A DNA stretch of 64,000 nt from Prevotella sp. UBA2725 (GCA_002353825.1 DEKJ01000063.1:1-64000), one strand, 5' to 3'. Positions 16,885 through 25,522 are shown, counted from the first letter of the stretch. Notes: generated by a model from the letters alone, not told the origin. Numbers and translations are program-made.

Positions 16885-17649
16885 TTATAATCTGACATTT
16901 ATTCCTTTGTCTCTGAGATAACGCTTGAGCTCCGGAATCTTGATCTCCCCGAAGTGGAAGACGCTTGCTGCCAGGGCTGCATCAGCCTTACCTTTGGTGA
17001 AAGCATCATAGAAGTCCTCCATCTTTCCTGCGCCTCCACTGGCGATGACGGGGATGGGCACGAGGTCCGCCATCTCAGCAAGAGGCTCATAGGCGAAACC
17101 TTTCTTTACGCCGTCGTGATCCATACTCGTGAAGAGAATTTCTCCAGCTCCACGGTCTGCGACTTCTTTAGCCCACTCCATAAGCCGATGCTCGGTGCGT
17201 TCGCGCCCTCCTTTGACGTAGCAATGCCAACCATCGGCATCGTTGCGTGCGTCAATGGCGCAGACACAGACCTGAGAGCCGTATTTGGAAGCGATCTGAT
17301 CGATGAGCTCCGGATGACGGATAGCCGCAGAGTTGATGCTTATCTTATCGGCTCCGGCGTCAAGCAGTCGGTCCACATCTTCTATCGCATTGATGCCACC
17401 ACCCACCGTGAACGGGATATTGATCTCTCGCGCCACGCGGCTGACCATATCCGTGAAGGTCTTGCGGCCCTCAACCGTAGCCGTGATGTCGAGGAAGACA
17501 AGCTCATCGGATCCCGCATCACTATAGGCCTTGCCGAGCTCCACAGGGTCTCCCGCCTGGCGGAGGTTGACGAAGTGGGTGCCCTTCACGGTCTCTCCGT
17601 CCTTGACATCGAGACACGGCACGATACGTTTGGCTAATCCGTTCATCAT
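16885..17649 (-). CDS. hisF: imidazole glycerol phosphate synthase cyclase subunit
   Basis: 254-residue TIM barrel. The catalytic aspartates sit in IVPCLDVKDG (N-terminus) and CAIDARND (middle), with VGGGINAIED and IASGGAGKMEDF phosphate-binding loops. With HisH it forms IGPS, producing IGP and AICAR. Two adjacent ATG codons offer a start at 17649 or 17646. Confidence 0.96.
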   Translation of the reverse strand: MMNGLAKRIVPCLDVKDGETVKGTHFVNLRQAGDPVELGKAYSDAGSDELVFLDITATVEGRKTFTDMVSRVAREINIPFTVGGGINAIEDVDRLLDAGADKISINSAAIRHPELIDQIASKYGSQVCVCAIDARNDADGWHCYVKGGRERTEHRLMEWAKEVADRGAGEILFTSMDHDGVKKGFAYEPLAEMADLVPIPVIASGGAGKMEDFYDAFTKGKADAALAASVFHFGEIKIPELKRYLRDKGINVRL

Positions 17650-17663
17650 ATCTTCAACCGTTA

Positions 17664-18380
17664 TTATTTCTTCAATTTCTCCAAATCAATTCTTCCCTCA
17701 TACCATGCCTTACCGAAGACCACAGCGGGGATGCCAGCCTCATCCAAAGCCAGTATATCCTCATCACTGCTCACACCTCCACTGGCAATGAGATGAATAT
17801 GGGGGAAAGCTTTCATGACCTTGCAGTAAAGCTCCGTAGCTGGTCCTGCGAGGGTCCCGTCCTTGGAGATATCGGTGCAGAGCACATTCTTCACACCTGC
17901 TTCCACATATCTAGTAAGGAACGGCAGCAGTTCTTCCTTCGAGTCTTCCTTCCATCCGTTGATGCTTACGAAGCCGTTACGCACGTCAGCGCCGAGGATT
18001 ATCTTCTCAGCACCATAGGTCTTAAGCCACCCGAGGAACGTCTGAGGCTGACTCACGGCAATGCTCCCCACGGTCACCATAGCGGCTCCTGCAGCGAACG
18101 CTTTCTCGATATCCTCCTCACTCTTGATGCCACCTCCGAAATCGACTTTCAGACTCGTGGCAGCGGTGATGCCGCGAAGCACCGCATCGTTGACGATGTG
18201 CTTTGCCTTGGCGCCATCGAGGTCCACGACATGAAGACGCTTGAAGCCCAAACGCTCAAACTCACGAGCCTGAGACACAGGGTCCTCATTGTAGACCTTC
18301 TTCTGACTGTAGTCTCCCTTCGTCAGGCGCACACATTTGCCGCCGATGATATCTATAGCTGGAATCAGTTCTATTTTCAT
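17664..18380 (-). CDS. hisA: ProFAR isomerase
   Basis: 238 residues. IPAIDIIGGKCVRLTKGDY gives the N-terminal catalytic Asp, and VDFGGGIKSEEDIEKAF and CTDISKDGTLAGPATEL are typical of HisA. It catalyses the Amadori isomerisation supplying HisF. It starts 12 bases after the hisH stop. Confidence 0.96.
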   Translation of the reverse strand: MKIELIPAIDIIGGKCVRLTKGDYSQKKVYNEDPVSQAREFERLGFKRLHVVDLDGAKAKHIVNDAVLRGITAATSLKVDFGGGIKSEEDIEKAFAAGAAMVTVGSIAVSQPQTFLGWLKTYGAEKIILGADVRNGFVSINGWKEDSKEELLPFLTRYVEAGVKNVLCTDISKDGTLAGPATELYCKVMKAFPHIHLIASGGVSSDEDILALDEAGIPAVVFGKAWYEGRIDLEKLKK

Positions 18381-18392
18381 CGTCCTTCAATA

Positions 18393-18995
18393 TTAATCCG
18401 TTGTCTCCATCTCAAGGAAATTACGCAATATCTGCTCTCCCACTTTACCGCTCTTCTCCGGATGGAACTGTACCGTCCAGAAGTTGTCGCGATGCATAGC
18501 AGCGGAATAAGGCACAGTGTAGTCGGCGGTAGCAATCGTAAACTCCGAGGTCGGAACATAATAGCTGTGCACGAAATAGACGTAGTCGCCTTCTTTCACG
18601 CCTTTGAAAAGCGGCGAGGAAAGGTCGTGCAGTGAGTTCCATCCCATCTCCGGCACTTTGTATTCGTGCGATTTAGGCACGAACTTTTTCACCTCCTCCG
18701 GGAAGATTCCGATGCAATCGACGTCGCCCTCTTCCGAATGGGCACAGAGAAGCTGCTGCCCCACACAGATACCTAGCACAGGTTGGTGCAGAGACCTTAT
18801 GACCTCATCCAAGCCATGAGAGCGGAGATAAGCCATCGTCGTCTGCGCACTTCCCTGACCTGGGAAGATGATACGGTCGGCAGAAGACAACTCCCGGGGA
18901 TCATCCGTGATGACGGGCTCCACACCGAGTCGTCGCAAGGCGTTGACAACGGAGTAGATATTGCCGGCATTATATTTGATAATTGCTACTTTCAT
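18393..18995 (-). CDS. hisH: imidazole glycerol phosphate synthase glutaminase subunit
   Basis: 200-residue class I glutamine amidotransferase. The catalytic Cys lies in PVLGICVGQQLLC and the His-Glu pair in TVQFHPEKSG; FPGQGSAQT forms the oxyanion-hole region. It supplies ammonia to HisF. As the first gene of the minus-strand group it should carry the promoter; only a TAAATTTG-type -7 box (19020-19027) is visible, without a well-placed -33. Confidence 0.95.
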   Translation of the reverse strand: MKVAIIKYNAGNIYSVVNALRRLGVEPVITDDPRELSSADRIIFPGQGSAQTTMAYLRSHGLDEVIRSLHQPVLGICVGQQLLCAHSEEGDVDCIGIFPEEVKKFVPKSHEYKVPEMGWNSLHDLSSPLFKGVKEGDYVYFVHSYYVPTSEFTIATADYTVPYSAAMHRDNFWTVQFHPEKSGKVGEQILRNFLEMETTD

Positions 18996-19098
18996 GTCTG
19001 CAAAGCGTTAATCACCTTGCAAATTTACTAAAAAAAGACGGGGGAGCGTCATAACAAAGAGATTTTTTAGTCAAAGGATGATAAAAATGAACATTTCG

Positions 19099-19129
19099 TT
19101 CGAAAACCGCCAATATTTTTATAATTTTG
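19099..19129 (+). promoter_or_regulatory. promoter of the HPrK/S26/PqqD operon
   Basis: TTCG at 19099-19102 (one mismatch to TTTG) and TAATTTTG at 19122-19129 with a 19-base spacer, about 70 bases upstream of the first ORF. Confidence 0.55.
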
Positions 19130-19195
19130 TACCGCTATCTGACAAAGAAGCAAATAAAACAAGATTTTTGACTGCTCTTAAAGACAAAGAAAGAC

Positions 19196-19591
19196 ATGAA
19201 GAAATACATCTTAGCGCTTGCCCTTGCCGTTGTATCACTGTGCAGTTGGGGAGCGAACCGAGCTACCAAAGTGTATCTGTTCGGCTTCGCCGCCTCGTTC
19301 AACGACTCTACAGTCTATTTTACCGAGATTCAGGAGCTGGACTCTGCTTACATCGACTCAAAGACGAAGTTTCTCTATAGCCGTGAGAACTATTCTTACC
19401 AGCTCCGCGACCACCTCACGGAACAGGGCGCCAAGACTCCGACGTGCATCACTTGCTTTGCCCTGAAACGTAAGGACATTGATAAGAAATACGCTCGCCT
19501 GAGAAAGAAATACACGGCCAATGGAAAATTCATCGTCAAGGAAGTGAAACAGCCCGGCTTCCGTTACCAAGCCATCAAACCCGATGAGTAA
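19196..19591 (+). CDS. small secreted protein of unknown function
   Basis: 131 residues with a clear signal peptide (KKYILALALAVVSLCSWGA). The mature part is basic and Tyr-rich, with two cysteines (TCITCFALKRKDIDKKY) and a KPDE end. I do not recognise a family. Its stop overlaps the start of the HPr-kinase-like gene by 8 bases, so the two are coupled. In this operon it could be a substrate or a periplasmic partner of the modification proteins; that is inference from position only. Confidence 0.7.
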   Translation: MKKYILALALAVVSLCSWGANRATKVYLFGFAASFNDSTVYFTEIQELDSAYIDSKTKFLYSRENYSYQLRDHLTEQGAKTPTCITCFALKRKDIDKKYARLRKKYTANGKFIVKEVKQPGFRYQAIKPDE

Positions 19592-20525
19592 TACGCCTAA
19601 CCATACACCAAACTGTATTACCTACCATTTCTGTGTAGCAGAACTGCCATTTTCTATAGCATTCGTCGGCTATAAGGATGGATTACGTCTGCTTTCTTCC
19701 TTCGTGCCCTTTATCAACAATAATGATGTCGTCGCAGAGGAAGAAAATAACGACTCACTACTCTTTAAGCTTACTGTAGACGACAGTTTGCGCCCCGAGC
19801 CCAAAGCTGACAGAGAGCGGATACGCGATTTCGACACCGGCAACGGCATAACCATCGTAGACAAGCTGAAAAATGGAGGATATCAATATATCATCAAGGA
19901 CATCAACGGTTCAGATTGTTGTCTGCTCATCACAGACAAGGAATTCCGCAACTGTCGTTGTGCGCTCAACGGCGACTTCATCATGCGCTCTTTCGGACTG
20001 AATAATGCCATCATGCTCGTCTATGCCTTTGCCGCTGCCTATCGGGACACGGTTCTGGTGCATGCCTCCGTGGTGCGACAGAACGGTTACGGCTATGCCT
20101 TCATCGCTAAGAGCGGCACGGGAAAGTCGACACAGGTCAGCAACTGGCTTCGTTTTCTCCCTGGCTGCGATTTGATGAACGATGACAACCCCGTAGTTAG
20201 AGTCATTGATGGTAAGAGCTTTATCTACGGCAGTCCCTGGAGCGGCAAGACTCCATGCTACCGCAACATTAAGGCACCTCTTGGAGCTGTGACCCGCATT
20301 GACCGAGCTCCGGCCAATAGCATCGAGAAAGTGAACGTTCTTGAAGCCTTTGCCTCTCTCCTGCCTTCCGTCTCTTCCATGAAATGGGATGAAAATCTGT
20401 ACGAAAAAATATGCACCAATATCTCAAGAATCATTGAGACCACTCCCATCTACACCCTTCATTGTCTTCCTGACAGAAACTCAGCGGAGGTCTGCAACAG
20501 AGCGATCAGTAAGAAGGACAAGTAG
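19584..20525 (+). CDS. HPr-kinase-like (HPrK/PckA fold) protein
   Basis: 313 residues. The P-loop SGTGKS is at 177-182, preceded by VLVHASVVRQNGYGYAFIAK, the usual lead into the HPrK-like fold. Asp residues at ~200 (LMNDDNPVVR) give a Walker B-like site, and GSPWSGKTPCYRN follows. Standalone HPrK-like kinases near PqqD-type RRE proteins occur in peptide modification loci (for example tailoring kinases of some lasso peptides) and in uncharacterised Bacteroidetes operons. The N-terminal 150 residues have no recognised domain. The substrate is unknown. Confidence 0.75.
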   Translation: MSNTPNHTPNCITYHFCVAELPFSIAFVGYKDGLRLLSSFVPFINNNDVVAEEENNDSLLFKLTVDDSLRPEPKADRERIRDFDTGNGITIVDKLKNGGYQYIIKDINGSDCCLLITDKEFRNCRCALNGDFIMRSFGLNNAIMLVYAFAAAYRDTVLVHASVVRQNGYGYAFIAKSGTGKSTQVSNWLRFLPGCDLMNDDNPVVRVIDGKSFIYGSPWSGKTPCYRNIKAPLGAVTRIDRAPANSIEKVNVLEAFASLLPSVSSMKWDENLYEKICTNISRIIETTPIYTLHCLPDRNSAEVCNRAISKKDK

Positions 20526-20571
20526 CGAAAAATATATAAAAAGAGATTATAGGATAAGAGAAGATTGAAGT

Positions 20572-21045
20572 ATGCTAAAAATGCGAGAAGTAACATTCAA
20601 AAACTCTATATTGATTCCCGCTGTTCTGAAGCTCATCAACGAAGGGCACACCGTGACACTCCCATTGAAAGGCTTCTCCATGCGACCCTTCCTTGAGGAC
20701 GGACGTGATAAAGCCCTCCTGGCAAAGGTGGGTAAACTGCGTGTAGGTGACCCCGTATTGGCAATCATTGACCATCAGCGCTATGTCCTCCACCGCATCG
20801 TGAAGATTGAGGGCGATAACGTGACACTTTTAGGTGACGGTAATCTCCACCCCGAGCACTGCAAGACCTCCGACATCGAGGCATCCGTAATCGGCTTCTA
20901 TCGCAAAGGACGCACCACCCTCGACCCTATTGCAGGCCGGAAATGGAAGACTTACTCCACGGTATGGATGCGTCTACGGCCCATCCGTCGTTGGCTTCTT
21001 GCTTTCTACCGCCGAGTGTGGATCCCGATTTTCGGGTATGCATAA
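20572..21045 (+). CDS. S24/S26-family peptidase-like protein
   Basis: 157 residues. GFSMRPFL carries the candidate Ser nucleophile (S36), and VGDPVLAIIDHQRYVLHRI carries a His (H74) where Sec11/archaeal-type enzymes have their second catalytic residue; DNVTLLGDGN follows. This is the small soluble signal-peptidase-like module seen in Bacteroidetes PqqD operons. No N-terminal TM is present. It may process a peptide or be a non-catalytic relative. A start at the second Met (residue 4) is equally possible. Confidence 0.75.
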   Translation: MLKMREVTFKNSILIPAVLKLINEGHTVTLPLKGFSMRPFLEDGRDKALLAKVGKLRVGDPVLAIIDHQRYVLHRIVKIEGDNVTLLGDGNLHPEHCKTSDIEASVIGFYRKGRTTLDPIAGRKWKTYSTVWMRLRPIRRWLLAFYRRVWIPIFGYA

Positions 21046-21088
21046 TAACAACTAAAATGAATGTCTAAAACAAACAAAAAAAATAACT

Positions 21089-21376
21089 ATGAAAGCAAAA
21101 CCAGGATTCAGAGTAACCGATGTATGCGGCTCTCATATCATTATTGCTGAGGGAAAAGAGAATATCGACTTCAGCAATATAATCAGTTTAAACGATAGTG
21201 CCCTTCTCCTTTGGAAAAGCATCCAAGGCAAAGACTTTACTGTGGAGGACCTCGCCGACATTCTCCAAGACAACTATCAGCTTGACGACAACACACCGTT
21301 GCCACGTCAGCAGGCTCTAAAAGATGCCCAGGAGGTGGCTGACCAATGGAAAGAAGCCGGAATCATCTCTGCCTGA
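21089..21376 (+). CDS. PqqD-family protein (RiPP recognition element)
   Basis: 95 residues. GFRVTDVCGSHIIIAEG, then IISLNDSALLLWKSIQGKDFTVEDLADIL, fit the winged-helix PqqD fold that binds leader peptides in RiPP pathways. It is the last gene of the operon with the HPrK-like and S26-like proteins. No radical SAM enzyme, cyclase or obvious precursor peptide lies nearby, so the client is unknown. Confidence 0.8.
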   Translation: MKAKPGFRVTDVCGSHIIIAEGKENIDFSNIISLNDSALLLWKSIQGKDFTVEDLADILQDNYQLDDNTPLPRQQALKDAQEVADQWKEAGIISA

Positions 21377-21514
21377 CATTATTCATAATTAATAAAATAT
21401 CTTGGAAGTAGCCTTATTACGAAACAAACTTATAACGAAAGCAAATAATTACGCGGTGAAAAGGGTTTATGCAACGTGTTGCGCACAGAGATAGTGAAAA
21501 AACTGCATAAATAT

Positions 21515-21545
21515 TTTGGTGAACGCACACAATGCCGTACCTTTG
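21515..21545 (+). promoter_or_regulatory. strong promoter without an ORF
   Basis: TTTG at 21515-21518 and TACCTTTG at 21538-21545 with a 19-base spacer, an exact fit to the Bacteroidetes consensus. No coding frame follows before the terminator at 21689. Confidence 0.75.
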
Positions 21546-21551
21546 CACCAG

Positions 21552-21722
21552 ATGGTTGTGAAACCGTCACAATTTTGGTTTTAGTTTTTAGGTTTTAGTT
21601 TCGTACATGTTAGGTTTAAGATTGTTTTTACGATAGGTATCAGTACAAGAAGGTAAAGACAGATTGGTTTTTAGGAATACGAAATAGAGGATGCAACGTG
21701 TTTTACGTAGCATCCTTTATTT
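21552..21722 (+). ncRNA. candidate small RNA, unknown family
   Basis: About 170 nt bounded by a consensus promoter and a terminator, between convergent genes. The sequence is U-rich, with repeated ttggttttagtttttagg-like stretches (near 21574-21600 and 21664-21674), and has no credible ORF. It cannot be a leader of the next gene, which is on the opposite strand. An antisense or trans-acting RNA is possible; the family is not recognised. Confidence 0.5.
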
Positions 21723-21726
21723 GTTT
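21689..21726 (+). terminator. terminator of the small RNA candidate
   Basis: GGATGC-a-ACGT pairs with ACGT-a-GCATCC (21689-21715), followed by TTTATTTGTTTT. Confidence 0.75.
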
Positions 21727-21729
21727 TAT

Positions 21730-21817
21730 CGCGTCACATATGGGGCGGTAACACGTCACATATGGGGCGGAAACGCGACACGTATGAGGCGGAAACGCGA
21801 CACGTATGAGGCGTGAT
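21730..21817. repeat. 22-bp tandem array, four units
   Basis: Four units of exactly 22 bp (starts at 21730, 21752, 21774, 21796), of the form cgcgacacgtatgaggcgg plus three bases; the first two are variants with tcacatatgggg. The array lies between the PqqD operon's downstream RNA unit and the 3' end of the patatin gene. Confidence 0.85.
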
Positions 21818-21836
21818 AAGAGAAGGCTTTCAAATA

Positions 21837-23867
21837 TTAGAATTCGTAACCGATATTTATCATGAAGTTGACACCGTTGGTCTTGTTTGAATAGCCGAGA
21901 GTGGCGCCGATAGGCCCGATAAGCGACTTGTAGTAGTAGGCAAGCTCATAGCCGAGCATGGGACTGTACTTCAACAAGTCACGGAGGGCATCAGCATGCT
22001 GCGCACCCGCCGTCTTAAAAAGGATGAAGTTATTTGTCGAGAGTTGAGCCTGGAGTCGTAACTGACATGCTACGAAATGGTTGTCGGTAATTTCCACATG
22101 TCCTACCCCTGGGAATGGCATCTGCTGGTCTAGATAATGACCGAACCACTGTCCGCCGACACCGTTCATGCGGATCAGCGGAATGTCAGAGCCGAAAAGC
22201 AGACGATCGTAAAGCATCGGCTGAAAGGTGAAGATATGGTTCAGCGGGAAGGACATGCGCCAATGAGCACTGAGCTCACTGAACCCACGGTGATCTTTAT
22301 AAGAATAAAAGTTGTCAGTGAAATAGGCATACTCAGCCTGAAAACTTGCACCTCGTGTGGGGAACACTCCTTTGTTCTCCGAATCGTAATGGAGGTTGGC
22401 GTGATAACTGAAGAAGTGGCTGTCGCTGACGTCAAAGCCTTCATGCGCTATCGTGCTCTCAACCATGAGCCGATGGAAATTGTAGTAGTCCCAGCGAGCG
22501 GAAAGATCCATCGTGAGGTTGCGAATACCGATATCCATCAATCCGATGCTTGCCTGATGGTGGTTGAGCGTGAGGTTATACGATTTGTGACCGCTTTCAA
22601 AGACATCGAGGTCGTTGTGTTCAAAATAATATTCAAGTCCCGTCTCTACTCGATGCTTTGGCTTGAAGACTCCTCTGAGATCCACACTCGTCTTCTTGCC
22701 GAGTCGCAGAGTTGCCTCGAGGTCTACGGGACGCTTCGCCATCGAGTAGACACCATCAAGTTGCATCGCCACCATCGTCTCGGTATCGAAGCGCAGTCCC
22801 ACGCTCCCTTGTACCCGGTCATATTCGGGGCGCTCACGTCTCGTGGCAGCATAGCTCACGGGCACGAGGGCCGCGGGGTTCAGCTGAGGACGTGTGGGTT
22901 GGTAATCGTCAGCAAGACCGAGCATGTGCTTTAACGCCATCAACTCATCCCAGTGGCTCATTGCCTCCTCCTCTCCCCTTCTAACGAGTGTGTCGATAGC
23001 TGCCGGCGTAAAACTCGCAGCACCATAACCTTTTGTGTTCACACGGATAGCGACATCCGTGAGCTTGAGATTGTCCTCATATTTATTCTTACAGTTGACG
23101 TCGATAATCTGTCCGATGACTGAGGCATTAGAGTTGATGTCATCGGCTGTTCGCGGGGCCCCCTGCACAGTCACACCGATGATATAGTCGGCTCCCATTG
23201 CTTTAGCGATATCCGCCGGATAGTTGTTGCGCAGACCTCCGTCGACCAGCACTTTGTCACCGAGGCGCACCGGTGAGAAGACAGCAGGAATAGACATACT
23301 CGTGCGCATAGCCTGAGCAAGATGTCCTGAGTGGAAATCATACTCAGTGTTGTCCACGATATTTGTTGCTACACAGGCAAAGGGGATTGGGAGAGAATCG
23401 AAACTCATCGAGTCAGTATAGCCTGCCGTGAGCCTGTCGAAGAGCCGCATAAGATTCTTGCCTTGGATGAAGCCTGCCTCGCGCAACCGACTATCTTTAT
23501 TGAGCGTATAAGTTTTTGTGAAAGCGTAGGTCGTCTGCTTCTCGCGGTTCCCAAGGTTCTGTGTATAATAGTCGTCGCGGTCACTGAGCAGAAAAGTCCA
23601 GTCTTGTTTCCGCACCATAGAGTCGAGACGTTGTGCATTCCATCCACAACTGTACAGGCCTCCGATAATGCTTCCCATGGAGGTACCAGTGACGATGTCT
23701 ACGGGTATTCCCGCCTTCTCTATCACCTTCAACGCACCGATATGTGCCACACCCTTGGCACCTCCACCTGAGAGAACCACAGCAACACGCGGACGGCGAG
23801 GCTGGGCATTCACACAAAAGCAAGAAGATACAAGAATGAGAATCAGACAAAGTAGTTTCGCTTTCAT
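21837..23867 (-). CDS. patatin-like phospholipase with C-terminal outer-membrane barrel
   Basis: 676 residues with a signal peptide (LLCLILILVSSCFCVNA). The patatin domain follows at once: oxyanion loop SGGGAKGVAHIGAL, nucleophile motif GTSMGS, and the DGG motif (VLVDGGLRNNYPAD) supplying the catalytic Asp. The C-terminal half is beta-rich, like the surface-antigen/BamA-type barrel, ending YKTNGVNFMINIGYEF-like with a terminal Phe. The layout resembles type Vd (PlpD-like) proteins, with a lipase anchored to or passed through an outer-membrane barrel. Confidence 0.88.
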   Translation of the reverse strand: MKAKLLCLILILVSSCFCVNAQPRRPRVAVVLSGGGAKGVAHIGALKVIEKAGIPVDIVTGTSMGSIIGGLYSCGWNAQRLDSMVRKQDWTFLLSDRDDYYTQNLGNREKQTTYAFTKTYTLNKDSRLREAGFIQGKNLMRLFDRLTAGYTDSMSFDSLPIPFACVATNIVDNTEYDFHSGHLAQAMRTSMSIPAVFSPVRLGDKVLVDGGLRNNYPADIAKAMGADYIIGVTVQGAPRTADDINSNASVIGQIIDVNCKNKYEDNLKLTDVAIRVNTKGYGAASFTPAAIDTLVRRGEEEAMSHWDELMALKHMLGLADDYQPTRPQLNPAALVPVSYAATRRERPEYDRVQGSVGLRFDTETMVAMQLDGVYSMAKRPVDLEATLRLGKKTSVDLRGVFKPKHRVETGLEYYFEHNDLDVFESGHKSYNLTLNHHQASIGLMDIGIRNLTMDLSARWDYYNFHRLMVESTIAHEGFDVSDSHFFSYHANLHYDSENKGVFPTRGASFQAEYAYFTDNFYSYKDHRGFSELSAHWRMSFPLNHIFTFQPMLYDRLLFGSDIPLIRMNGVGGQWFGHYLDQQMPFPGVGHVEITDNHFVACQLRLQAQLSTNNFILFKTAGAQHADALRDLLKYSPMLGYELAYYYKSLIGPIGATLGYSNKTNGVNFMINIGYEF

Positions 23868-23905
23868 AACAATAGGTTTTTATTATCTTTCCTCACAAAT
23901 ATTTT

Positions 23906-24024
23906 TCACACGGATTCTAAAGATTTTAATGATTTTCGGCTTCGCCGATAATATAGGGATGCTGAAGAGTACGTGTTGCCGCAAAGCGGCGTAACCATCT
24001 TTAAAATCTTTAGAATCCGTGTGA
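23906..24024. mobile_element. MITE-like element, 24-bp perfect terminal inverted repeats
   Basis: TCACACGGATTCTAAAGATT plus four more bases (23906-23929) is repeated exactly in inverse at 24001-24024. The 71-bp interior contains two further hairpins around cggcttcgccg and gccgcaaagcggc. It is non-coding and sits between two minus-strand genes. It could be a miniature inverted-repeat element or an elaborate terminator; no transposase is nearby. Confidence 0.65.
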
Positions 24025-24033
24025 GATAAAATT

Positions 24034-24858
24034 TTAGTAAGTGTAAGAAGCTCCCATCTTTGGAAACACCTTATGCAACTTCCTCCAGATGATCTCGAAG
24101 AGCACTGTACCCACGATAGCCGTGAGGATACCGAGGATCACGTCGATGCAGTAGTGATGACCGGTATAGACGGCTGTGAACCAGATACCTACACAGATGA
24201 AACCAAAGAGGCATGAGGTATACCAACGCCTGTGGCTCATGACCGAATAGATCGTCGTCACGAGAAGATAAGCGGCATGCAAACTCGGCACGGCGGCAAA
24301 GACGTTAGCGTTCTTGCCATAGATACTGTGGAAGATGTTCAGTCCTACAAGCTGATCGAACCGTCCTAATCCCGCCACATTGCCAGGCGTATGGAGCACG
24401 GGAGTGAAACCATAGTTCATGGCATACCATGGCGGTGCTGCGGGGTGAACATAGTAACCGATGAATCCGATGAGATTCACCGTGAGAAAAGCCCAGGCAA
24501 AACGGTTAGCCCAGTCGCGCTTATGGATGAAATAGAGGTATATCGTAAAGGCGATAGGCACCGGCACCCAACAGAGGTAGAAGCAGCCTGCCATGAAGTC
24601 GAGCACGGCACAATGGTGAATGGCGAACCACTCACCAGGAATGAGCCTGCCTGCTGCAGTGTTGATGCCAAAGAGCGCTTTCTCTGCATCATACAAGCCC
24701 CGCACATCGATACTGTGGAACTCATAGTTGGGATAGAAGTTGAAACTGCTGTAGATGAAACCAAAGAGGAACCACGGCAGCATACAGAGCGTGAAGCGAC
24801 GTGTAGGCTTGATGGCAACGAAGATGGCAAACAGTACAGCTATCAATAAGCAATCCAT
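24034..24858 (-). CDS. PAP2-family membrane enzyme, inositol-phosphorylceramide synthase-like
   Basis: 274-residue polytopic membrane protein. The PAP2/AUR1-type motifs are visible: YYVHPAAPPWYAMNYG, then AAVPSLHAAYLLV, and VYTGHHYCIDVILG with the catalytic His. The AUR1-like subset transfers a phospho-head group onto ceramide. In Bacteroides the homologous gene sits next to a CDP-alcohol phosphatidyltransferase in the inositol lipid cluster (BT_1522-1526), and the same order is seen here. The exact head group is inferred. Confidence 0.75.
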   Translation of the reverse strand: MDCLLIAVLFAIFVAIKPTRRFTLCMLPWFLFGFIYSSFNFYPNYEFHSIDVRGLYDAEKALFGINTAAGRLIPGEWFAIHHCAVLDFMAGCFYLCWVPVPIAFTIYLYFIHKRDWANRFAWAFLTVNLIGFIGYYVHPAAPPWYAMNYGFTPVLHTPGNVAGLGRFDQLVGLNIFHSIYGKNANVFAAVPSLHAAYLLVTTIYSVMSHRRWYTSCLFGFICVGIWFTAVYTGHHYCIDVILGILTAIVGTVLFEIIWRKLHKVFPKMGASYTY

Positions 24859-24862
24859 AGCC

Positions 24863-25522
24863 TTATTTATTCATCTCCTTATCGCGCTCCGTGAGCTTCT
24901 TATAGCAATAGCCCACGCGCCAGAAAGCTGTGATATTGGCGAGCACGGCTATGAGGATCATGCCACCGGCGAGCCACCACAGATTGCCTGTTGCTCCCGT
25001 GAGCATAGCAGTGATAGCCGTAACTACGACACGCTCGGGACGCTGCATCAGTCCCACTTTGCACTCAATGCCAAGACCCTCAGCACGTGCACGCACATAG
25101 CTCACCATGACACTTCCCACCATAGCAGCAAAGGTCACGACACCCATCCAGAACCAGCCATCATCCTCCAAGAAGACGAGAACGATACCGAAAAGTGATA
25201 TCAGCTCACTGTAACGATCAAGCGTAGAATCCCACATAGCGCCAAACGACGAGCTCATGTTGCCCATGCGCGCCAGTCGGCCGTCCATCATGTCGAACAG
25301 TCCTGAGGCGATGATGATGAATCCACCCCATCCGAGAGTCGTTGTCTGGACAAAGAGGTCCGGCTGCTGAGAGGCACAGATGAAAAACACGGCAGCAACG
25401 ATGTTGCCGATGAAGCCCAAGGTCGTGACGACGTTCGGTGTGATACCTACCTTGATCATGCCTTTAATCAGCGGATTGATGATCTTGTAAATAACTTGTT
25501 GTAGAAAATCTCTATACCACAT
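24863..25522 (-). CDS. CDP-alcohol phosphatidyltransferase, probable phosphatidylinositol-phosphate synthase type
   Basis: 219 residues. The family motif DG-x2-AR-x8-G-x3-D-x3-D is complete: DMMDGRLARMGNMSSSFGAM then WDSTLDRYSE. Several TM helices follow. It replaces CMP in a CDP-diacylglycerol with an alcohol phosphate. The neighbouring PAP2, GtrA and PgpA genes repeat the gene set of the Bacteroides inositol-lipid locus, supporting inositol phosphate as acceptor; other alcohols cannot be excluded. Confidence 0.8.
   Translation of the reverse strand: MWYRDFLQQVIYKIINPLIKGMIKVGITPNVVTTLGFIGNIVAAVFFICASQQPDLFVQTTTLGWGGFIIIASGLFDMMDGRLARMGNMSSSFGAMWDSTLDRYSELISLFGIVLVFLEDDGWFWMGVVTFAAMVGSVMVSYVRARAEGLGIECKVGLMQRPERVVVTAITAMLTGATGNLWWLAGGMILIAVLANITAFWRVGYCYKKLTERDKEMNK

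Noticed and set aside
19078..19380. A 100-codon frame upstream of and overlapping the secreted protein gene
   Set aside because: It overlaps the promoter and a gene with a clear signal peptide in another frame.
19584..20525. Bona fide HPr kinase/phosphorylase
   Set aside because: The N-terminal half is not the HPrK N domain and the context is a PqqD operon, so only the P-loop fold is assigned.
21730..21817. CRISPR array
   Set aside because: The 22-bp units are contiguous with no spacers, and no cas genes are present. The same applies to 43343-43430.
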